Shown: positions 23,295-31,652, counted from the stretch's first letter. The stretch is DNA of 38,180 bases from Methylococcaceae bacterium (GCA_004299145.1 SCQD01000217.1:1-38180), one strand, 5' to 3'. A program made the numbers and translations. Notes: generated from the letters alone by a model not told the origin.

Positions 23295-23732
23295 TTATTT
23301 GCCAATCGCCAAAATAAGGACGCCCAGTCCCACCATGAGTATGCCGCTCCATTCCCGCATCGACGGGCGCTCATCGAGAAAAAGGAAGGCGAATAACGCC
23401 ACCAGGACCAGGCTGAATTTATCTACCGGGGCAACCTTGGACGCGTCGCCGATTTTCAAGGCCCGGAAATAACACACCCAGGATGCGCCTGTCGCCAAGC
23501 CCGAAAGGGTTAAAAACACCCAGGTTTTTGAGGGCAGATTGAAGGGATTGCTCCATTTACCGGACCAAAATACGAACCCGGCCAGTACCGCCATGATGAT
23601 GGCGGTTCGAACCAGCGTCGCCAGATCGGAGTCCACGCCTTCCAGCCCGATCTTCGCGAAAATCGCGGTCATGGCCGCAAATACGGCGGACAGGAGCGCC
23701 CAGAGAAACCAGTTGAATGCCATTATCGTCAT
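23295..23732 (-). CDS. Small EamA-family transporter (single domain)
   Basis: The 145-residue product has one EamA domain with about five membrane helices: FNWFLWALLSAVFAAMTAI, LVRTAIIMAVLAGFVFW, WVFLTLSGLATGASWVCYF, the conserved RALKIGDASKVAPVDK loop, and LVLVALFAFLFLDE and GILMVGLGVLILAIG. Single-domain members of about 140 residues act as dimers. The substrate is unknown. ATG at 23732 is chosen; 23723 is also possible and neither has a good ribosome-binding site. Its stop codon directly touches the queG start, so the two form an operon, though no functional link is obvious. Confidence 0.88.
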   Translation of the reverse strand: MTIMAFNWFLWALLSAVFAAMTAIFAKIGLEGVDSDLATLVRTAIIMAVLAGFVFWSGKWSNPFNLPSKTWVFLTLSGLATGASWVCYFRALKIGDASKVAPVDKFSLVLVALFAFLFLDERPSMREWSGILMVGLGVLILAIGK

Positions 23733-23911
23733 GTTTGGCTTGATGCCTGCGTTGCCACCGGATCGCATCCGGCGAGGGGTTTGCGGATTTTACCCGGTTC
23801 CCTCCGGGCACAGGGTTTAAGTTCGCCTTGCGCTGGGCAGTGGAAACCGTTACCCGGCTAAAACCGGGCGTTACAATAGGCCCCACGGATAACTCGCCAT
23901 AAAGACCGCTC

Positions 23912-25408
23912 GTGCAATCCACCCTGTCTGCTTACCTGAATTCAGCTTTGCCCCTATACCGCGCCGACGAAGTGCGCGCCTTGGATCGTCACGCCATCGA
24001 AACTTTGGGCATTCCCGGCCTGGTGTTGATGCAGCGCGCCGGTGCGGCGGTTTTCGACGTGCTGCGCCGGCAATGGTCCGATGCCGCTTCCATCACGGTG
24101 CTGTGTGGTGCCGGCAACAATGCCGGTGACGGCTATGTCGTGGGCACGCTGGCTTTGGCCGCCGGTCTGCCGGTGTCGCTGTATGCCTTGACGGCGCCGG
24201 ACCGGCTTAAAGGCGATGCCCAATCGGCCTATCGGCAGTTCCTGGCGGCGGGTGGCGTGGCAACACCCGGCTTGCCTGACCGGTTTGCCCCGGATAGCGT
24301 ACTGGTGGATGCGCTGTTGGGGACGGGATTGGACCGGCCTGTACAAGGCGTTTATGCCGAAGCCATCGCCGCCGTCAACGCCTGCGGCAATCCCGTGTTG
24401 GCGCTGGATATTCCCTCCGGCTTGTGCGCCGACAGCGGTATGCCGTTGGGTGATCGTTTAGCGGTAAGGGCATCCTGCACCGTGACGTTCATCGCGCTGA
24501 AGCAGGGGTTGTATACCGGCCTGGCGGCGGATTATTGCGGCGCGCTGCACTTGGCCGACTTGGCGGTGCCCATGGATGCCGCAACCGTCATTGGTCCCCA
24601 GGCCACGCTGTTGGGCGAGTTCCCACGTTTGCCGAAGCGTGCGCGCTGTGTGCACAAAGGGCACCATGGCCATGTGCTGGTCATCGGCGGCGACAGCGGC
24701 TACAGCGGCGCTGCGCGCATGGCGGCGGAAGCCGCCGCCCGTTGCGGCGCGGGTTTGGTCAGTATCGCCACCCGTGCTGCCCACGCGGATGTTATCAACC
24801 TGGGACGGCCCGAGCTGATGGTTCACGGCGTGGAATCCGCCGATGCGCTGCAAGGTTTGCTGGAAAAAGCCGGCGTGGTGGTGATAGGCCCCGGCCTGGG
24901 GCAGTCGGACTGGGCCAAAACCCTGTTTGCCGCTGTTCTGGCCAGTGCTTTGCCGCTGGTGGTGGACGCCGATGCTCTCAATCTGCTTGCAGCCGCACCC
25001 CGGCGCCGCGACAACTGGGTGTTGACGCCGCATCCCGGCGAAGCGGGCCGCTTGTTGGGTACCGGTTCCGCCGCAGTGCAGCAGAACCGCTACGCTGCGC
25101 TGGATGAGCTGCGTGCCCGCTATGGTGGGGTGGTGGTGTTGAAAGGCCCCGGCAGCCTGATCGGTGGAGCGCACGGCCCGGCCTACGTCTGTACTGCCGG
25201 CAATCCCGGCATGGCCGGCGGCGGCATGGGCGACGTATTGGCGGGCATCATCGCCGCTTTGATCGCCCAGGGCGTGGCGCCACTGGAAGCGGCGGCTGGC
25301 GGCGCGGTGTTGCACGGTACTGCGGCGGATGTCGCCGCTGAGCGCGGTGAACGCGGCCTGCTGGCCGGCGACTTGTTTAATCCTTTACGGGAGCTGATCA
25401 ACCGATGA
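23912..25408 (+). CDS. nnr: Bifunctional NAD(P)H-hydrate epimerase/dehydratase
   Basis: This 498-residue enzyme repairs hydrated NAD(P)H. The N-terminal YjeF_N epimerase domain (about 15-215) shows ADEVRALDRHAIETLGIPG, the nucleotide motif CGAGNNAGDGYVVG, DALLGTGLDRPV and ALDIPSGLCADSG. The C-terminal ribokinase-like ADP-dependent dehydratase domain (about 228-498) shows KGHHGHVLVIGGDSGYSGAA, VVIGPGLGQ, LVVDADALNLL, VLTPHPGEAGRLLG and NPGMAGGGMGDVLAG with the catalytic GMGD. The start is a GTG at 23912 without a strong ribosome-binding site. Its stop overlaps the tsaE start (ATGA), a common gene order in Gammaproteobacteria. Confidence 0.95.
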   Translation: MQSTLSAYLNSALPLYRADEVRALDRHAIETLGIPGLVLMQRAGAAVFDVLRRQWSDAASITVLCGAGNNAGDGYVVGTLALAAGLPVSLYALTAPDRLKGDAQSAYRQFLAAGGVATPGLPDRFAPDSVLVDALLGTGLDRPVQGVYAEAIAAVNACGNPVLALDIPSGLCADSGMPLGDRLAVRASCTVTFIALKQGLYTGLAADYCGALHLADLAVPMDAATVIGPQATLLGEFPRLPKRARCVHKGHHGHVLVIGGDSGYSGAARMAAEAAARCGAGLVSIATRAAHADVINLGRPELMVHGVESADALQGLLEKAGVVVIGPGLGQSDWAKTLFAAVLASALPLVVDADALNLLAAAPRRRDNWVLTPHPGEAGRLLGTGSAAVQQNRYAALDELRARYGGVVVLKGPGSLIGGAHGPAYVCTAGNPGMAGGGMGDVLAGIIAALIAQGVAPLEAAAGGAVLHGTAADVAAERGERGLLAGDLFNPLRELINR

Positions 25409-25857
25409 TGAAGCGATTGGCGGACGAAGCCGCCACCGAAGCTTTCGGCGCGCGCCTGGGCGGCGTGCTGAGCGGTGGCGGCCTGGTTTTTTTGCACGGC
25501 CAACTGGGTGCCGGTAAAACCACGCTGGTGCGCGGGCTGCTGCGGGGGCTGGGCTGGGCCGGCGCGGTCAAAAGCCCCACTTTTACGCTGGTGGAAGCGT
25601 ATGAGCTGGCGGGCAGACACATCTACCATTTCGATTTGTACCGTTTGAGTGATGCGGAAGAGCTGGAATGGATGGGTATCCGCGATTATCTGGCCGCCGA
25701 GGCTTTGTGCCTGGTGGAGTGGGCTGAGCGCGGTGAGACGGTATTGCCGCCCGCCGATTTGATCGTACAGTTGGAAATGTGTCCGCCGGGACGCCTTGTG
25801 CGGGTACAGGCAGGCAGTACACGCGGAAACGCGCTGTTGGAGCTTCTTGAAAAATAA
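25405..25857 (+). CDS. tsaE: tRNA threonylcarbamoyladenosine biosynthesis ATPase TsaE
   Basis: TsaE is the ATPase partner of TsaB/TsaD in making t6A37 of tRNAs decoding ANN codons. The 150-residue product has the Walker A loop GQLGAGKTT (32-40), the switch-like SPTFTLVEAYE segment, the conserved HFDLYRLSDAEELEWMGIRDYL, and LVEWAERG with the family's catalytic Glu. It overlaps nnr by 4 nt and shares its transcript. A terminator follows at 25874. Length and motifs are normal. Confidence 0.95.
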   Translation: MMKRLADEAATEAFGARLGGVLSGGGLVFLHGQLGAGKTTLVRGLLRGLGWAGAVKSPTFTLVEAYELAGRHIYHFDLYRLSDAEELEWMGIRDYLAAEALCLVEWAERGETVLPPADLIVQLEMCPPGRLVRVQAGSTRGNALLELLEK

Positions 25858-25873
25858 GTAAAATCAGTGCGTT

Positions 25874-25909
25874 GCAAGTATTTCCTAGAAAGTACTTGCG
25901 ATTTTTTTT
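25874..25909 (+). terminator. Rho-independent terminator of nnr-tsaE
   Basis: A stem of about 10 bp (gcaagtattt at 25874-25883 with aaagtacttgc ending at 25899, one GU pair) is followed by ga and eight T residues. It starts 16 nt past the tsaE stop. Confidence 0.85.
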
Positions 25910-25957
25910 CGCGGCGGCTATGTTTGTGCCTCATCTACGTTTTAGCCGCGATTTCCC

Positions 25958-27244
25958 ATGGCATTTCGTCCACGCAAGATTTCCCAATTATTGTTGGTTG
26001 CGCTGGCTTTTGGGCTGAAGAGCGCGGCTGCCTCCGTCGACGTGACGGCGTTGCGTTATTCCACGACGCCGACGTCCACCCGTCTGATCTTCGATACTTC
26101 CTCGCCCGTGGCGGAGCATCAGTTGGTGATGCTGCACAATCCCGACCGCCTGATCATTGATGTTACCGACGGCGCATTGAACGGCGCCATTCCCCAGGCT
26201 CCGGCCAACAACCCGACGGTGCAGGGCGTGCGCGCCGGCATGCGTGATCGTAGCCACCTGCGTTTAATCGTCGATCTGCGGAAATCCGTACAGGCCAAAA
26301 GCTACGCCAGCACCGAGGGCCGCGGCAATCATCAACTGGTGGTGGATTTGTACAGTGCCGGCGCCACGCCGCCCGCGGCTCAGCCGATTGCCAAGCCTGC
26401 ACCGCGCGTGCCGGCCCAGCCCGACGTTGTCCCCATTGCCGCCAAGCCGGCTCCCGCCGCTGCCGGCCACGCGATTGCCGCAGCGCAGCCGGTTACCCGG
26501 TCACAGCCGGTTGGCCGCGAAAAGCAGGAGCGGCGCGACGTGGTGGTGGCCATCGACGCCGGTCACGGCGGTGAAGATCCCGGCGCTCATGGCGCTTTGG
26601 GGACCGAAGAAAAAGTGGTGGCGCTGGCGATTGCCCGCAAGCTGGAAGCGCTGATCAAGCGGCAATCCGGCATGCGCCCCGTCATGATCCGCAACGGCGA
26701 TTATTTTGTCGGCTTGCGCCAGCGTATCGAAAAAGCCCGCAAGTACAAAGCCGATTTGTTTGTTTCCATTCACGCCGATGCTTACGAAAACGGCGACGCC
26801 AAGGGGTCATCGGTATTTACGCTGTCGGAAAAAGGCGCCACCAGCGAAGCCGCCAAGTGGCTGGCGGAAAGTGAAAACGCCGCCGATCTGGTGGGCGGCG
26901 TGAAGCTTAACGACAAAGACAACGTATTGGCTTCGGTGCTGCTGGATTTATCACAAACCGCCACCCAGGAAGCCAGCCAGGAAGTCGCGCACAAAGTGCT
27001 GCGCGAACTGTCCCGCGCCAGCAATCTGCATCATCAGCAAGTGCAGCGCGCCGGATTCGCCGTGCTCAAATCTCCGGACGTACCGTCGATTCTGGTTGAG
27101 ACCGCATTCATCTCCAATCCTGAAGAAGAGCGTAAGCTGAAAGACCCCGCTCAGCAGGATCAAATCGCCAGATCCATCTTTCAAGGCATCCGCAATTATT
27201 TCATCCAGCGCGCGCCGCCCGGCACGCATTTGGCGGCGCAGTAA
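25958..27244 (+). CDS. amiC: AMIN-domain N-acetylmuramoyl-L-alanine amidase
   Basis: This 428-residue periplasmic amidase cleaves the bond between N-acetylmuramic acid and the peptide stem during cell separation. It has a signal peptide (about 1-25), an AMIN domain (26-130: VDVTALRYSTTPTSTRLIFD, LHNPDRLIIDV) for septal targeting, a Pro/Ala-rich linker (130-185) and an Amidase_3 catalytic domain (about 190-420). Zinc ligands and catalytic residues are visible: AIDAGHGGEDPGA, the Glu in GTEEKVV, FVSIHADA, and the late Glu in PSILVETAFISN. Members are named AmiB or AmiC in different species and the choice here is uncertain. The neighbouring mutL of other genomes is absent. Confidence 0.92.
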   Translation: MAFRPRKISQLLLVALAFGLKSAAASVDVTALRYSTTPTSTRLIFDTSSPVAEHQLVMLHNPDRLIIDVTDGALNGAIPQAPANNPTVQGVRAGMRDRSHLRLIVDLRKSVQAKSYASTEGRGNHQLVVDLYSAGATPPAAQPIAKPAPRVPAQPDVVPIAAKPAPAAAGHAIAAAQPVTRSQPVGREKQERRDVVVAIDAGHGGEDPGAHGALGTEEKVVALAIARKLEALIKRQSGMRPVMIRNGDYFVGLRQRIEKARKYKADLFVSIHADAYENGDAKGSSVFTLSEKGATSEAAKWLAESENAADLVGGVKLNDKDNVLASVLLDLSQTATQEASQEVAHKVLRELSRASNLHHQQVQRAGFAVLKSPDVPSILVETAFISNPEEERKLKDPAQQDQIARSIFQGIRNYFIQRAPPGTHLAAQ

Positions 27245-27254
27245 ACCGAAATTA

Positions 27255-27290
27255 CGCTGACGCCGGATAGGCCGGTGTCGGCGTTTTTTT
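27255..27290 (+). terminator. Rho-independent terminator of the amidase gene
   Basis: A 12-bp stem with two GU pairs (cgctgacgccgg at 27255-27266 with ccggtgtcggcg at 27272-27283, loop atagg) is followed by seven T residues. Confidence 0.9.
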
Positions 27291-27317
27291 CAGCATATAG
27301 GGAGCTAAGGACATAAT

Positions 27318-28685
27318 ATGATGCGGTTTATTAATAATCCGCTACACCGGATCAAAGTTTTCATCGAAGGAAACACGCCTTATATCGAAGCACGTTTTCT
27401 CCTGTTGTGTGCATTCGCGGTCGTCGCTTTTCCCCTCTATTACCTGATTTATCACACCTTATTTCCGCAGCCCTACGAAAATTTGGCATTGCGCCTGCTG
27501 GGCAGCGCTTTGTGCCTGCCTTTGGTATTCATCCGGTATTGGCCGAAAAGCCTGCTGCGCTATCGGGATGCATACTGGTATCTGGTGGCGCTGTATATCT
27601 TGCCGTTTTTTTTTATATTCATGCTGCTCATGAATCAAATGGCCACGGTCTGGTGGCTGGCCACGCTGGCCGCCGTGTTTTTGATGGTGCTGATCCATAG
27701 TTGGTATCAATTTCTCAGTCAGCTTGTGTTGGGAGCGGGGCTGGCGGGGCTGGCCTTTTATTGGAATACCGGCCAGACAGCTCTTGTTATTACCGATTGG
27801 AGTTATTTACCGGTATTTTTCTTCGTTATTGCGATAGGCGCACTGCTGAACTTCAGCAGTGAATTGCTCAAGCAGGAACGCCTGCAAGCCATGCTGGCGG
27901 CCGCCAACAACATCGCCCACGAATTGCGCACGCCTCTGCTGGGCATCAAAAGCGGGGCGATGGGGTTGCAGCAGTATCTGCCCAAACTACTGGAGGCCTA
28001 CGAACTCGCCAAACAGAACCAGCTACCGGTTGCCACGATACGGCTGGCGCATTTGCAGGCGATGTACGGGGTATTGGAACGCATCAATAGCGAAGCCGAC
28101 AATTCCAATACCATTATCGACATGTTGTTGATGAACACGCGCACCAACGGCTTGAAGGCGGAGCACATCAGCGGGTGTTCGATGCAGAAGTGCGTGGAAA
28201 CGGCGTTGAAGCGTTATCCTTTTTCTTCGGAACACGAAAAACAGCTGATCGTATGGAATGAAGGGGGGGATTTCAGCTTTCGCGGCGTTGAAATCCTCAT
28301 GGTGCACGTGTTGTTCAACCTGCTGAAAAACGCGCTGTACTACATTGCCAAGGCGGGTAAAGGCAAAGTTTACATTTACACCGAGTGCTCGCCACAAAAC
28401 AATACGCTGGTGTTTCGCGATACGGGCTGCGGCATTCCAGCCGATGTATTGCCTTTGATATTTACGCGCTTTTTTTCCTGGCCTTTGGCCAACAGTTGCA
28501 GCCATGGAGCGGGCATAGGCTTGGCATTTTGCCAGGATATCGTGGAAGCTTTCGGCGGCAGCATCAGCTGCGAGTCCGGGCTGGGGGAATATACGGAATT
28601 CAGGTTGCTGTTTCCTTCGGCGGCAATGCCGACTAGCGCCGGCCCGGCTCGGGCTGCGGAAGTGGCTCAAGGGAGCATGGGCTGA
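27318..28685 (+). CDS. CqsS/LqsS-like membrane sensor histidine kinase without receiver domain
   Basis: The 455-residue protein has six or so membrane helices (about 25-175) with segments closely resembling Vibrio CqsS: FPQPYENLALRLLGSAL, the LPFFFIFMLLMN helix, a TVWWLATLAAVFLMVLIH helix, and DWSYLPVFFFV. A kinase core follows: H-box AHELRTPLLG with phospho-acceptor His201, N-box VLFNLLKNALYY (Asn338), RDTGCGIP and GAGIGLAFC. CqsS senses alpha-hydroxyketone signals (CAI-1), as does Legionella LqsS. Unlike hybrid CqsS it stops after the kinase core, with a short Ala-rich tail and no receiver domain. No CqsA synthase or response regulator gene is next to it. AAGGA before the ATG supports the start. 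Ligand is inferred. Confidence 0.87.
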   Translation: MMRFINNPLHRIKVFIEGNTPYIEARFLLLCAFAVVAFPLYYLIYHTLFPQPYENLALRLLGSALCLPLVFIRYWPKSLLRYRDAYWYLVALYILPFFFIFMLLMNQMATVWWLATLAAVFLMVLIHSWYQFLSQLVLGAGLAGLAFYWNTGQTALVITDWSYLPVFFFVIAIGALLNFSSELLKQERLQAMLAAANNIAHELRTPLLGIKSGAMGLQQYLPKLLEAYELAKQNQLPVATIRLAHLQAMYGVLERINSEADNSNTIIDMLLMNTRTNGLKAEHISGCSMQKCVETALKRYPFSSEHEKQLIVWNEGGDFSFRGVEILMVHVLFNLLKNALYYIAKAGKGKVYIYTECSPQNNTLVFRDTGCGIPADVLPLIFTRFFSWPLANSCSHGAGIGLAFCQDIVEAFGGSISCESGLGEYTEFRLLFPSAAMPTSAGPARAAEVAQGSMG

Positions 28686-28706
28686 ACGCGGTCGCGCCGC
28701 TTCAGC
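28681..28706. terminator. Hairpin between the convergent kinase and mtdB-like genes
   Basis: gctgaa-c-gcgg pairs with ccgc-ttcagc, a 10-bp stem with one bulge spanning both stop codons. The T run on the plus side is short (ttt), so termination function is uncertain. Confidence 0.4.
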
Positions 28707-29619
28707 TTTGTCGCGCCAGCAGCTTGCGTGCTTCGGTAAAAGCCTCCCGAAAATCGACAAACAGCGGTTCTTCCTGGTTGAGCAGGTTTTTCAATAAGGC
28801 ATGCTGCAGTTTGTATTTGAAATCCCCGATGGCCAGGGCGCCGATGCCCACGGCACCCGGACTGCTGACGGCATATTTGAGCGGGACACCCAGGTTTTTG
28901 AGCTGGATGCCGTCTATGCCCAGCGGCGGTACGGCGTTGACGTCGCCGGCAACCTTCAGCTTTCTGGCTTCCGCCAATACCGGCGCTTTCAGCACCTGAA
29001 CCCCCGCCCTGGCGCAGCAAAATACCACGTCGGCTTCGTGCAGCAAGTGCACCTTGTCGGCTTCGGAGGCCGCGCAAGTGCCTTCCATTTGGGTATTGAA
29101 CAAGCGGCTGTAGTGCGTGGCTTTTTCCAGGGCATTATCCAAAGAGGCATGATCCACAATGGTGGACTCCGCGCCGCACAACGCGGCGATCACGCCGGTT
29201 GCCAGGCCTACCGGCCCCGTGCCGCCGAATACCACGGACTTAAGCCCTTGCAGATCGCAGCCGTGCTTTTGCTGCAATTCCCTTTCCACCAGCGCCACCA
29301 AGGCGGCAGCCGTGGTAAAGCCGCCGCTGGGGTCGGCCATGATCGATACCTGGAATGGCGGCACCATGGCTTTTCTGGCTGCATCCATCATCTGCATGGC
29401 CAGGCCGATGTCGCGCCCACCGATGAACATGCCCGTATTTTTGGTGCCCTGCGGTCCCCGGGAAAAAATGGCGTCCTGGGTCAGGCCGTTGATTTCTTCC
29501 AGTTTGACGTTGTTGATGGGCAGCACCACGTCATAGTTCGCATCGATCGCCATGTTGATGTCGAACGGGCTGTTGTGCGGCATCGGATCGAGCATGTACA
29601 GGACGGTGCGCTTTTCCAT
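28702..29619 (-). CDS. MtdB-like methylene-tetrahydromethanopterin dehydrogenase paralogue
   Basis: The product of 305 residues from ATG 29619 is MtdB-like throughout: TVLYMLDPMPHNSPFDINMAI, LTQDAIFSRGP, FIGGRDIGLAMQM, VPPFQVSIMADPSGGFTTAAA, the NAD(P)-binding VVFGGTGPVGLATG, VAGDVNAVPPLGIDG and GIGALAIGDFKYKLQ. It differs clearly from its upstream neighbour in the middle (DHASLDNALEKATHYSRLF) and in a Cys-Cys pair (VVFCCARAG). The starts at 29634 and 29628 are possible, but GAGG lies 9 nt before 29619. It follows mtdB by 14 nt, so both are on one transcript. It may have a different cofactor or pterin preference (MtdC-like); this cannot be told from sequence alone. Confidence 0.85.
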   Translation of the reverse strand: MEKRTVLYMLDPMPHNSPFDINMAIDANYDVVLPINNVKLEEINGLTQDAIFSRGPQGTKNTGMFIGGRDIGLAMQMMDAARKAMVPPFQVSIMADPSGGFTTAAALVALVERELQQKHGCDLQGLKSVVFGGTGPVGLATGVIAALCGAESTIVDHASLDNALEKATHYSRLFNTQMEGTCAASEADKVHLLHEADVVFCCARAGVQVLKAPVLAEARKLKVAGDVNAVPPLGIDGIQLKNLGVPLKYAVSSPGAVGIGALAIGDFKYKLQHALLKNLLNQEEPLFVDFREAFTEARKLLARQS

Positions 29620-29633
29620 GGTGGTCATCCTCA

Positions 29634-30554
29634 TCAGGCGGCGGTTGCCGACATCAGTTCCCGGGCGATTTTGAATGCGTGCTCGTAGTGCAGGTACGAA
29701 GGCTTGTTGTCCCCCCGTTCCAGCATCAGGTTCAGCAAGCGCGACTGGGTCTGGTATTTGATGCCGCCCATCGCCAGTGCGCCGATGCCCAGAGCGCCGC
29801 TGATGGAGCCCGGAATCGGCGTGCCGTTGTCGTGGGGGGCTACGTCCGCGATGCCGGAAGGGGGCACGGCATTGACGTCGGCAGCCACTTTCAGGCGTGC
29901 GGCGGTAGCCATCAAGGTTTCGTCCAGCACCTGCACGCCGGCGGCGGCGGTGGCAAACACGATGTCGGCGGTTTTGATCAGCTCGGCTTTATTGGCATCG
30001 GCTTCGCCCTTGATATGGGTTTTGCCGGCACCGAATTCGCGGTTGCACATATCGGCAACCTGGCAGGCTTTTTCCAGCTGCCGGCCGACCAGCCATACAT
30101 TGGCGCCGGCTTGAGCAGCCAGCACGGCGGCGATCTGGCCCACCGGTCCCGTTCCACCCAGTACCAGCACGTTTTGGCCTTCCAGGGTGGCGCCGGCGAA
30201 ATTGCGCGCCAGCAGGTTTTCAGCCACGGCGACCATGGCGGCGGCGGTCGTAAATGCGCCGCTGGGGTCGGCGAAAACGGAAACCTGAAACGGCGGCACC
30301 ATGGATTTTTTGGCTTCGTGCAGCATTTGCATGGCCGTCAAGGTGTCTCTGCCGCCGATAAAGATACCGGTATATTTAACCGATTTGACACTGCGTGAAA
30401 AAATGGCGTCCTGAACCAGGGTTTGGATTTCGTCCACGGTCACGTTGGTATACGGCATGGCGGATATCCAGCCCGCGTCCAAAGCCATATTGACGTCGAA
30501 CGGACTTAAGTTTTTTGCCGTAGTGAACATGTGTAGGACATATTGTTTTTCCAC
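29634..30554 (-). CDS. mtdB: Methylene-tetrahydromethanopterin dehydrogenase MtdB
   Basis: MtdB oxidises methylene-H4MPT with NAD+ or NADP+ in the formaldehyde oxidation pathway of methylotrophs. The 306-residue product shows YVLHMFTTAKNLSPFDVNMAL, LVQDAIFSRS, IFIGGRDTLTAMQML, VPPFQVSVFADPSGAFTTAAA, LVLGGTGPVGQIAA, VAADVNAVPPSGIA and GIGALAMGGIKYQTQ, the MtdB pattern, distinct from MtdA. The start is GTG at 30554, chosen because GGAGG lies 5 nt upstream. It is followed almost directly by a second mtdB-like gene and preceded 58 nt upstream by a globin gene on the same strand. Confidence 0.92.
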   Translation of the reverse strand: MEKQYVLHMFTTAKNLSPFDVNMALDAGWISAMPYTNVTVDEIQTLVQDAIFSRSVKSVKYTGIFIGGRDTLTAMQMLHEAKKSMVPPFQVSVFADPSGAFTTAAAMVAVAENLLARNFAGATLEGQNVLVLGGTGPVGQIAAVLAAQAGANVWLVGRQLEKACQVADMCNREFGAGKTHIKGEADANKAELIKTADIVFATAAAGVQVLDETLMATAARLKVAADVNAVPPSGIADVAPHDNGTPIPGSISGALGIGALAMGGIKYQTQSRLLNLMLERGDNKPSYLHYEHAFKIARELMSATAA

Positions 30555-30612
30555 GAATGCCTCCAGGGGTAGGTTTTAAAATGCAATAGAAGCGCCGAAA
30601 CGGCGGAAGTTA

Positions 30613-31035
30613 TTAAATCTGGTTGTACATGGCCAGCATGGCGGTAATGCCGTATTCAGCAACCTTGCGCCAAGCGTTCTCCAGTTCATCATCGAAATCC
30701 GGGTCGTGTTTTGCCACCGTTTTCAGCAGCACGTCCAGCCATATCGCATACAGGGCGGGTTCGATGTTCAGTCTTGACTTGCTGTGCGAGCGCCCCAGTT
30801 CCTGCATTTTATCCAGGGTGACCTGGCTGGGGGCGTGGAAGTAGCGGATCAAATGGCGGATACCTTGATCCAGCATGCGTTGCTGGGTTTGCATGTCCGT
30901 ATCGGCAAATTTCTCGCGTACCAGTGGAGAGCTTGCCAAAAAAAGGTCGTAGAAATCCGACGAAAATGAGCCGGTCATCCGGCATATTCCATAGCTTTTT
31001 TCTACCAGATCACGGACAGCTTTGTTGTCGGACAT
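30613..31035 (-). CDS. Single-domain globin
   Basis: The 140-residue product has a classical globin layout: helix A-B (VEKSYGICRMTGSFSSDFYDLFL), CD region (SSPLVREKFADTD), helix E (QQRMLDQGIRHLIRYF), and helix F with the proximal His84 in LGRSHSKSRLNI, then G and H helices (PALYAIWLDVLLKTVAKH, WRKVAEYGITAMLAMY). It has no flavin or sensor domain. Such globins bind O2 or NO; in a methane oxidiser this could mean oxygen delivery or NO protection, which is inference. GAGGGG just before the ATG supports the start. It is upstream of mtdB in the same orientation with a 58-nt gap, so co-transcription is likely. Confidence 0.85.
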   Translation of the reverse strand: MSDNKAVRDLVEKSYGICRMTGSFSSDFYDLFLASSPLVREKFADTDMQTQQRMLDQGIRHLIRYFHAPSQVTLDKMQELGRSHSKSRLNIEPALYAIWLDVLLKTVAKHDPDFDDELENAWRKVAEYGITAMLAMYNQI

Positions 31036-31211
31036 AACCCCTCACGGAAAATCGATGATTGAACCATTGTTATTGGATATATAGGTGTTCAATGATGTTT
31101 AGTATGTTGCAAACACAATATCTTGCGCTAACCCGGTGCAACGTAGTCTCACTCGCTGGCGGGTGGCGCTGCAAAGCAAACCGTCAATTATCAACTCAAC
31201 GCCATAAAAAT

Positions 31212-31595
31212 TCAACGGATTTTCCATAGCAATTCCTTGAGCGCTGCGTCCCAGTCCTGGGTTAAGTCGATGTAGCGTAGTTCCGTCAAGAGCTCTGGAG
31301 CCGGCTCGCCCGCCAGCAATAACGGTATGAAATGGATTTCGTGGTATTCCAATTGGCGCATCAGCGCCGCTTGCCAGGAATGATTGACCCAAGGCTCCGG
31401 ATCATGCGCGCCGTAGCTCAGCAGCAAGTAGCTATTGCCGGTCAATCCCGTATTCACGTGAGCGACCAGTTGGTCACCCAGGTTTTTGTGCCAAGGCTGG
31501 AAAACCACCTCGTGTCCCGCCCGGCGCAAATCGCGCGCCAATCGTTCCGTCGCTGCCGCGTTTTCACTGCGATGACTGATGAAAATATTCGCCAT
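31212..31595 (-). CDS. Stand-alone TIR-domain protein
   Basis: The 127-residue product is a single TIR domain: MANIFISHRSENAAATERLARDL (strand A, box 1), GHEVVFQPW, GDQLVAHVNTGLTGNSYLLLS, EPWVNHSWQAAL and HFIPLLLAGEPAPELL. Bacterial TIR domains act as NADases or signalling modules in defence or as interaction domains. In the active type the WV-x-x-E-W-x-x-AL stretch carries the catalytic Glu; here that position is Ser73 (WVNHSWQAAL), so NADase activity is doubtful. ATG 31595 is chosen because GGAG lies 6 nt upstream. No partner (sensor, Argonaute, effector) is adjacent. A remarkable palindrome lies 58 nt upstream. Confidence 0.8.
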   Translation of the reverse strand: MANIFISHRSENAAATERLARDLRRAGHEVVFQPWHKNLGDQLVAHVNTGLTGNSYLLLSYGAHDPEPWVNHSWQAALMRQLEYHEIHFIPLLLAGEPAPELLTELRYIDLTQDWDAALKELLWKIR

Positions 31596-31652
31596 GTCTT
31601 TCTCCATTGCCAAGACCGGCCAGGATACCGCTGATGCGGGTTATCCCGCAAA

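Noticed and set aside
31099-31392. Frame overlapping the end of the TIR gene, considered as a frameshifted extension
   Set aside because: The TIR domain is complete before its stop at 31212 and the overlapping frame shows no family similarity.
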